DNA of 7,643 bases, from assembly GCA_020063525.1 (NCBI GenBank), contig JAGUUJ010000017.1, positions 1-7,643 of the forward strand, in the 5' to 3' direction. The position numbers and the translations under genes are program-made. The notes beneath the pieces were generated by a model. It was not told the DNA's origin. It did no database searches and saw nothing but the letters and a program-made list of their open reading frames with translations. Of this stretch, positions 1-4,051 are shown piece after piece; within the stretch, counting starts at the first letter, position 1, and each line of letters opens with the position of its first letter. Source of the stretch: Candidatus Omnitrophota bacterium (GTDB taxonomy: Bacteria; Omnitrophota; Gorgyraeia; Gygaellales; Profunditerraquicolaceae).

Positions 1-956
1 GAAATAACCGGTGCATCTTTTAAATCATAGGTAGCCATTGCCTCTAATGCCCATGCCTGGCGTTTCATTGTCAAAGCAGCGTTGGCAGAATTAATATCAA
101 AACCAGGATTATACCTTCCGAACTGGAATGCACTTTCGAGGTTTAAGGCTAGGTCCTTGATACTGCTATTTTGCACCCTACCACCGATAGTGTATACCTT
201 ATCGGCTTTGGTAGGACTGACTGTAAGTGCAACTCCGGTCGCGCGTTGTGCAGCAGTAAATTGTGTGGCATTGCTATCTTTTGTCTTGGCAAAACCATAA
301 GCCTCCAAGGTAGTGTCTTTACGTAGTGCGTAATCAGCAGTGATACCAGAAAGGGTGGTATCGTCATTTACAGTATTGGTTCCTTCTGTGACCTTTGCCC
401 ATACCAGATTCACTACCAATGGGTCATAATCCAGGACTGCCTTTACAGCATCAAATGCTTTTCTTGCACTCAAATCCTGTATGTTAAATGAAAGTGCACT
501 TCCGGTTGCAGCATTATTGGTATCAGGGTCACCCACGATCATCTCACTACCCAGATGCAATTCCTGACGTCCTAATGTTAGGCTTAAAGGAGAATAGAGG
601 AATTCTTTCAAAGAGGCATATGCTAAATCTAAGTCAATCTCATCATTATCAGCTGTACTATCAGTTCCCCATTCTCTCTCATTAAGCAATCTCACTGTTG
701 TAGCTACATTATCGGTTAAATCAGCATCCACTCTCACTCGCACGATGGATAATGCAGTACTTACTTTATCACTCTTTCTTATTAGAGCATTTGTTCCACT
801 AGTAGGTCTTTCTTTTGCTAAGTCAAGGTTATTTCGGGATACACCTTGAATGGTTATATCACCGCTTACCTTGACATTCTGGACTTCTGCGTAGGCAGCG
901 AAGGAAATCCCGACCACAAACGCTAAGGCCAGAATTACGATTAGACGTTTACTCAT
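1..956 (-). CDS. Outer-membrane beta-barrel porin, alginate-export-like (3' end missing)
   Basis: The frame is open from an ATG at 956 to the left edge, giving 318 residues without a stop; the C-terminus lies outside the window. Residues 1-23 form a Sec signal peptide: a basic start (SKR), a hydrophobic core, and a likely signal peptidase I site after AYA, so the mature chain starts EVQNVKVSGD. The rest has alternating beta-strand character with short polar turns. Examples are RVRVDADLTDNVATTVRLLN (73-92), the acidic DEIDLDLAYASLKE (105-118), and SPLSLTLGRQELHLG (122-136). This pattern matches the alginate-export-like porins I recall from Omnitrophota, where the strand pair with LGRQ is typical. 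It is expected in the outer membrane as a channel for small solutes; the substrate cannot be told, and alginate should not be assumed. A strong ribosome site (AAGGAGG, 966-972) lies 9 nt before the ATG. The gene has its own promoter and a long leader. Confidence 0.85.
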   Translation of the reverse strand, partial: MSKRLIVILALAFVVGISFAAYAEVQNVKVSGDITIQGVSRNNLDLAKERPTSGTNALIRKSDKVSTALSIVRVRVDADLTDNVATTVRLLNEREWGTDSTADNDEIDLDLAYASLKEFLYSPLSLTLGRQELHLGSEMIVGDPDTNNAATGSALSFNIQDLSARKAFDAVKAVLDYDPLVVNLVWAKVTEGTNTVNDDTTLSGITADYALRKDTTLEAYGFAKTKDSNATQFTAAQRATGVALTVSPTKADKVYTIGGRVQNSSIKDLALNLESAFQFGRYNPGFDINSANAALTMKRQAWALEAMATYDLKDAPVI

Positions 957-1131
957 TTTGTTTATCCTCCTTTAAAAATACTTAAAAATATATTGAACTA
1001 GGGTTTAATGTGTTTCCTAGAGAATTTCTATATATGTATATCACTGGATTTTCTCCTGACTTTAGGCTTTATAGTGTCCCCACCTCCTTTTTGCCTGAAA
1101 TTAAAGTCATCTCCAATGGTATAACCTAATT
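957..1131 (-). promoter_or_regulatory. Long structured 5' leader of the porin gene
   Basis: About 175 nt separate the predicted transcription start (near 1131) from the porin ATG. On the minus strand, GACTTTA (1108-1102) pairs with TAAAGTC (1064-1058). After a 6-nt bulge, GGC (1095-1093) pairs with GCC (1067-1065), closing a 25-nt purine-rich loop (1092-1068). That loop contains AAAGGAGGTG, a perfect match to the anti-Shine-Dalgarno end of 16S rRNA, with no ATG, GTG or TTG at usable distance downstream. A weaker hairpin, CTAGG/CCTAG with a 13-nt loop, lies at 998-1020. Just before the real ribosome site is an A/U-rich double repeat (971-990). A 13-codon open frame (1110-1069, MTLISGKKEVGTL) overlaps the main hairpin, but its GGAG abuts the ATG. 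The fold is read by eye; a regulatory role is inference. Confidence 0.45.
966..972 (-). promoter_or_regulatory. Ribosome binding site of the porin gene
   Basis: AAGGAGG lies 9 nt before the ATG at 956 and is extended by TTTA on its 5' side. It fixes the porin start and is preceded by two A/U-rich ten-mers (971-980 and 981-990, differing in one base) of the kind that keep a start site unfolded. Confidence 0.85.
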
Positions 1132-1137
1132 TATCCT

Positions 1138-1166
1138 TTTTTATCATATAACCCGTTATTTGTCAA
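1138..1166 (-). promoter_or_regulatory. Sigma-70-type promoter for the porin gene
   Basis: On the minus strand a perfect -35 box TTGACA (1166-1161) is followed by a 17-bp spacer and a TAAAAA -10 box (1143-1138, 4 of 6 to TATAAT). The surrounding sequence TATATGATAAAA offers other -10 registers at less ideal spacing. Initiation is expected near 1131. Two A7 tracts lie directly upstream of the -35 box and could act as an UP element. It is the best promoter match in the window and sits in the only sizeable gap before an abundant-type outer-membrane protein gene. Confidence 0.6.
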
Positions 1167-1167
1167 G

Positions 1168-1193
1168 TATTTTTTTGAGGTATTTTTTTGAGG
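1168..1193. repeat. Tandem 13-bp repeat with A-tracts upstream of the -35 box
   Basis: Two perfect copies of tatttttttgagg stand head to tail (1168-1180 and 1181-1193). On the minus strand they read CCTCAAAAAAATA twice, ending one base before TTGACA. A-tracts in this position are typical of UP elements contacted by the RNA polymerase alpha subunit; the 13-bp spacing is slightly more than one helical turn. Confidence 0.75.
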
Positions 1194-1225
1194 TTTCTTT
1201 CGATGAGCAGAAGACTTACAGCTTC

Positions 1226-1702
1226 CTACTTAACCGGAACCGGCTTATCCGCCTTTTTAGGTCGAGCTCCGCCCTTTGGACCCAAAGCAATAGCAATGGT
1301 AATATTATTACCTTTGGGTAATAAACGGATAATACAGGTCTCTTGTTCCCGCTCAAAGTTCAGGAGACGCTCACCGTATTCTATTGCGTTCAATAAATTC
1401 CAGTTATAAAGCGGCATCTGGTCTTTGTAGAAATTAACCACCTGCTCTACATCTGCCTTGCCTTGATACTTTAACATACCCACGCGTATACCTGCGCTTT
1501 CAAAAGTATAAGAATCCTGAGTCAATAACTTAAAACCTGCTGGAGTGGGAATATCGCTAAACTTGAGCGTGGTCTGGGGTTCTAATAAAGATTCATTTCT
1601 GGGTACGGTATCCTTTCGGGAAAGTCCTGCGCAACCGCACAGCGCTATAACCCAATAACCCAATAACCCAATAACTAAGATGCTGATTATTTTATTTTTC
1701 AT
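1226..1702 (-). CDS. Small predicted lipoprotein of unknown function
   Basis: The 158-residue protein begins with a lipoprotein signal: KNK, a hydrophobic core, and a lipobox LCGC at 21-24, so Cys24 is the probable lipidated residue and the mature part is about 135 residues. The mature region has one small folded segment (about 48-143). It includes PTPAGFKLL (52-60), MLKYQGKADVEQVVNFYKDQ (76-95), a tryptophan at 101, and a strand-rich end with CIIRLLPK and ITIAIALG. The tail (144-158) is basic and proline-rich. I do not recognise a named family; comparable small lipoproteins with a helix resembling VVNFYKDQM followed by W-L seem common in Omnitrophota-like genomes. The ATG overlaps the stop of the upstream PHP gene (ATGA), with AAGGGGGG just before it, so translation is probably coupled. 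The signal peptide is encoded across a tandem octanucleotide repeat. Confidence 0.82.
   Translation of the reverse strand: MKNKIISILVIGLLGYWVIALCGCAGLSRKDTVPRNESLLEPQTTLKFSDIPTPAGFKLLTQDSYTFESAGIRVGMLKYQGKADVEQVVNFYKDQMPLYNWNLLNAIEYGERLLNFEREQETCIIRLLPKGNNITIAIALGPKGGARPKKADKPVPVK
1651..1674. repeat. Three tandem copies of an octanucleotide in a signal peptide
   Basis: The 8-mer cccaataa occurs three times without interruption, preceded by a partial copy (tataa). It encodes signal-peptide residues 10-18 of the lipoprotein, one copy per reading phase (VIG, LLG, YWV on the protein). Because 8 is not a multiple of 3, gain or loss of one copy would shift the frame. Confidence 0.9.
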
Positions 1703-2352
1703 CTCACCCCCCTTTCTCGCAAAAATCCTTTTACATCCTGATAAATTTTATCTATATCTTTTTGACTTAAGCCAGCGTATCGGGCAACTTTTATCAATTG
1801 CTCTGCGGGAATGATGTCCTCCGGCGCATGACTGTCTGTGTTGAGTATTAATCTTGCTCCTGCTTTTAAGGCTTGTTCTACTACGTGGGGATTAGTATCA
1901 CAATGCCCTTTGCGGCTGGTTATCTCTAAGAATATGCCTTTTTTCCGGGCTAATTTTGCCTCTGTCTCGCTAATTAGTCCTGGATGAGCCAGGATATCAA
2001 TATCTGCTTCTAAGGCAGCGCGGTTTGTTCCTTTAATTACCGGTTCAACCAAGGTTTCACCGTGCCCCACGATAATTTTCATTCCTTTACTCCTCGCATA
2101 TTTAGCTAAAGGTTTAAATTGTTCTGGCGGGACGTGAGTTAATTCTATGCCTGGCAGAACCTTTATCTTTGCGTCTTTGGGCCAATGTCGGCTAAATTCT
2201 AATATGGAATTAACTGTGCTTTCGATATTGCTATAATCCACATGGTCAGTAATGGCAATTACTTTATAACCCGCGGCTAAATAGCGCACTGCTACTTCCG
2301 AAGGAAGCAGGACACCATCACTTAATAAGGAATGACAATGTAGATTATACAT
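1699..2352 (-). CDS. PHP-domain metal-dependent phosphoesterase
   Basis: This 217-residue protein is a stand-alone PHP (polymerase and histidinol phosphatase) domain. The full set of likely metal ligands is visible: H5 and H7 in HCHS, D12, H37 in ITDH, E70 in PGIEL, H97 in VGHGET, H123 in AHPG, and D173 and H175 in NTDSHAP. This is the trinuclear metal site seen in YcdX-like and HisK-type enzymes. Family members hydrolyse phosphate esters such as histidinol phosphate or nucleotides; no histidine-biosynthesis gene is nearby, so the substrate is open. Length is normal for the compact YcdX-like group. The ATG cannot be moved downstream because HxH starts at residue 5, and a TAA lies in frame two codons upstream. 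No Shine-Dalgarno sequence precedes it, and a tRNA ends 11 nt upstream. The stop overlaps the lipoprotein start. Confidence 0.9.
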   Translation of the reverse strand: MYNLHCHSLLSDGVLLPSEVAVRYLAAGYKVIAITDHVDYSNIESTVNSILEFSRHWPKDAKIKVLPGIELTHVPPEQFKPLAKYARSKGMKIIVGHGETLVEPVIKGTNRAALEADIDILAHPGLISETEAKLARKKGIFLEITSRKGHCDTNPHVVEQALKAGARLILNTDSHAPEDIIPAEQLIKVARYAGLSQKDIDKIYQDVKGFLRERGVR

Positions 2353-2363
2353 GTTTTAATAAG

Positions 2364-2437
2364 TGCCCCTGGCAGGAATCGAACCTGCCACACGCAGTTT
2401 AGGAAACTGCTGCTCTATCCTTATGAGCTACAGGGGC
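2364..2437 (-). tRNA. tRNA-Arg, anticodon CCU
   Basis: The minus strand folds into a complete cloverleaf. Acceptor GCCCCTG pairs with CAGGGGC, with A as discriminator base. The D stem is GCTC/GAGC, and the anticodon stem GCAGT/ACTGC holds loop TTCCTAA. The variable loop is GTGTG, and the T arm GCAGG/CCTGC has loop TTCGATT. Anticodon CCT at positions 34-36 reads the arginine codon AGG. CCA is not encoded and must be added by nucleotidyltransferase. The transcript lies in the same direction as its neighbours; the PHP gene follows 11 nt after the tRNA 3' end. Confidence 0.97.
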
Positions 2438-2447
2438 ATCACTTACT

Positions 2448-2630
2448 AGCTACAAATAGCCGGAGGGTTTGGGAGCAGCACATTAGAAAATTTTTGGCAA
2501 AAGTCTGCAAGGATTTACGAGGAGCTCAAGGACGCTAATCCGATACAGGCTATCCGTAGCGACGAAGTAAACCGTAGCAGACGGCAAAAAATTTCAGTGC
2601 TGCGAGCAAAGCTGCAGGTTATTTGTAGCT
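2448..2630. repeat. 183-bp long inverted-repeat element (MITE-like or structured RNA)
   Basis: The ends are perfect 11-bp inverted repeats: agctacaaata at 2448-2458 and its complement at 2620-2630. Pairing continues inward. Over the first 34 positions of each arm I count 26 identities, including TTTG and GCAGCAC blocks. A run of A/T-rich sequence follows, then GTCTGC (2503-2508 with the complement at 2578-2583) and GG(A)TTTAC. The arms are about 71 and 64 nt, with a central loop of about 48 nt (2519-2566). The loop carries CGCTA/TAGCG and a small GATA/TATC hairpin. A direct repeat ccgtagc occurs at 2554-2560 and 2572-2578, with the second copy in the right arm. No open frame, U-run or clear target-site duplication is evident. 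It fills the entire space between apt and tRNA-Arg. Confidence 0.75.
2482..2510 (-). promoter_or_regulatory. Candidate promoter for the tRNA-Arg gene
   Basis: On the minus strand TTGCAG (2510-2505, partial -35 match) is followed by a 17-bp spacer and TCTAAT (2487-2482, 5 of 6 to TATAAT). Initiation near 2475 would give a short leader of about 40 nt before the tRNA 5' end. It lies within the arm of the inverted-repeat element, so if it is real the element supplies the tRNA promoter. The PHP and lipoprotein genes would then probably be read from the same start. Confidence 0.35.
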
Positions 2631-3157
2631 TAATAGTATTTTATCAAAGAATAAACCGGGTAACCTCTGAGTTTGTCTTTACCTTTTAAGTCCGTGAGCT
2701 CAATTAAAAAAGCAATGCCGATAATTTTCCCTTGGAGTTGTTTCACTAAATCTGTGACTGCCTTTACTGTCCCACCTGTAGCCAAAAGGTCATCTACAAT
2801 CAAAACCCTCTCGCCAGGGTTAATCGCATCGTGATGCATTTCTAAGGTATCAGTTCCATATTCTAAAGCATAGGTTACAGAATTGGTTTTCCAGGGGAGC
2901 TTTCCAGGTTTACGCACAGGCACAAATCCTACCCCTAATTTATGCGCCAGGACCCCGCCTAATATAAATCCCCTGGCCTCCACTGCTACAACCTTGTCTA
3001 TCTTTTTCTTTTTATATTTATTGACCAGGGACTCAACAGCGGATTTAAACGCCTTCTTATCTTTTAATAAAGTAGTAATATCCCTGAAGAGTATTCCCGG
3101 CTTAGGAAAATCGGGGATGCTGCGGATATACTTTCTTAGTTCTATCTTTTTGGTCAC
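2630..3157 (-). CDS. apt: Adenine phosphoribosyltransferase
   Basis: Apt converts adenine and PRPP to AMP and pyrophosphate in cytosolic purine salvage. The 175-residue chain has the usual length and motifs. IRSIPDFPKPGILFRDIT (11-28) is the characteristic N-terminus, and EARGF (60-64) is followed by the catalytic-hood segment VRKPGKLPW (81-89). The PRPP loop VDDLLATGGT is at 121-130, and a C-terminal IEL (152-154) precedes the final strand. The start is GTG at 3157: AGGAG lies 8 nt upstream, and the next in-frame part is already the conserved N-terminal segment. The start overlaps the sigma-factor stop as GTGA, so the two are probably translationally coupled. The TAA stop coincides with the outer end of the inverted-repeat element, but the protein is not obviously truncated. 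Confidence 0.96.
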   Translation of the reverse strand: MTKKIELRKYIRSIPDFPKPGILFRDITTLLKDKKAFKSAVESLVNKYKKKKIDKVVAVEARGFILGGVLAHKLGVGFVPVRKPGKLPWKTNSVTYALEYGTDTLEMHHDAINPGERVLIVDDLLATGGTVKAVTDLVKQLQGKIIGIAFLIELTDLKGKDKLRGYPVYSLIKYY

Positions 3158-3969
3158 AATCCTTTCTCCTGTTGTTGGATAAATTTTCTTAATTTTTTTA
3201 AAGCCTCTTCCTCGATCTGTCTTACCCGTTCCCGCGAAACCCTTAATTTTTTGGCTACCTCAGCCAGGGTGTGTCTTTTTCCATCAATCAGGCCAAAGCG
3301 CATATCTAAAACTTCTTTTTCTCTCTGGGTCATTATGCCTAGCAGCTTGCCCACTCTTTCTTTATCTAAAAAATGCTCTATCTCATGGTCAGGTGATACC
3401 ACAGTCTGGTCCTCGACTAAATCTAAAAGTTGACTCTCGCCTTCCTCACCAATAGGCGTTTCTAAAGAAGAGGTTGTAGCAGAGAGCCAGAAGTTTATCT
3501 GTTCTATTTTATCCTTGGGGAGCTTCATTTTTCTGGCGATCTCTTCATCAGTAGGCGTGCGTTTTAATTTCTGGGATAACTGCTCTGCTGTCTTCTTCCA
3601 CTTGGCAATGAGTTCGCTCATATAAACCGGGATGCGGATTATCTTACCTTGTTCCAATATCGAACGCATAATCGCCTGTCTAATCCACCAGGCAGCATAG
3701 GTAGAAAAGCGGTAACCTTTTCGCGGGTTAAACCTATCCACTGCCTTCATTAAACCGAGGTTCCCTTCTTCTATTAAGTCTAAAAGCGGCGTCCCTAAAT
3801 ACATATATCTTTTGGCAATATTAATTACCAGACGCAGGTTTGCGCGAATCATTGTTTTACGCGCCTGCTCATCACCCCTTTTTATCTTCCTGGTTAAACC
3901 TCTCTCTTCTTTAGGAGTCAATAAAGGGATGTTCCTGATTTCCTTGAGGTAAGTTCTTAGCGCTTCCAT
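3154..3969 (-). CDS. RNA polymerase sigma factor, sigma-70 family (short RpoD/SigA type)
   Basis: This 271-residue factor directs RNA polymerase to promoters. Region 1.2 opens the protein (LRTYLKEIRNIPLLTPKEE, 4-22); region 1.1 is absent. Region 2 spans about 36-108, with NLRLVINIAKRY (44-55), LIEEGNLGLMKAVDRF (65-80), and YAAWWIRQAI (91-100) for -10 melting and recognition. Region 3 runs from about 117 to 195. Region 4 (about 207-262) ends in the -35-reading helix VSRERVRQIEEEALKKLR (244-261). The RERVRQIE core is kept, so a TTGACA-like -35 is expected. The residue after WWIRQAI is Met, where E. coli RpoD has Thr. It could be the principal or a stationary-phase-type factor; size alone does not decide. 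GAGGAAGGG precedes the ATG. It overlaps apt by 4 nt and follows ppdK by 82 nt. Confidence 0.92.
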   Translation of the reverse strand: MEALRTYLKEIRNIPLLTPKEERGLTRKIKRGDEQARKTMIRANLRLVINIAKRYMYLGTPLLDLIEEGNLGLMKAVDRFNPRKGYRFSTYAAWWIRQAIMRSILEQGKIIRIPVYMSELIAKWKKTAEQLSQKLKRTPTDEEIARKMKLPKDKIEQINFWLSATTSSLETPIGEEGESQLLDLVEDQTVVSPDHEIEHFLDKERVGKLLGIMTQREKEVLDMRFGLIDGKRHTLAEVAKKLRVSRERVRQIEEEALKKLRKFIQQQEKGL

Positions 3970-4000
3970 TACCCTTCCTCTTTATATGAGGGTTTCGTTA

Positions 4001-4045
4001 ACCGTTTACCGTGTACCGTTTACCGTGTTACAGTTAACGGTAAAC
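4001..4045. repeat. Tandem 14-mer and hairpin between ppdK and the sigma gene
   Basis: Two perfect copies of accgtttaccgtgt lie head to tail (4001-4014, 4015-4028). The second copy contributes gtttaccg (4018-4025), which pairs with cggtaaac (4038-4045) around a 12-nt loop. In the minus-strand transcript this is an 8-bp hairpin immediately after the ppdK stop, without a following U-run. It is therefore not a standard intrinsic terminator for this direction; it may stabilise the ppdK 3' end or be a neutral minisatellite. Confidence 0.75.
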
Positions 4046-4051
4046 GCAACG

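Noticed and set aside
149..367. Alternative minus-strand open frame starting MTIPPFLV
   Set aside because: It lies wholly inside the porin gene in another frame; the porin frame is open throughout and has a signal peptide and family motifs.
1058..1108. Partial resemblance of the porin leader (GGCAAA ... GACAC..AAAGCC) to a cyclic-di-GMP (GEMM) riboswitch
   Set aside because: The required internal hairpin with GNRA tetraloop and the second receptor helix are not present; only the short flanking pieces are alike.
1069..1110. 13-codon leader peptide MTLISGKKEVGTL
   Set aside because: Its only GGAG touches the ATG directly, leaving no usable spacing, and the sequence shows no attenuation-type codon run. 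Kept only as a note in the leader entry.
2448..2630. Intrinsic terminator of apt
   Set aside because: The structure is far longer than a terminator stem, is interrupted, and has no U-run after it; the tRNA and further genes follow in the same direction.
2883..3182. Plus-strand open frame of 99 codons opposite apt
   Set aside because: It is the antisense shadow of the well-conserved apt sequence and has no recognisable features.
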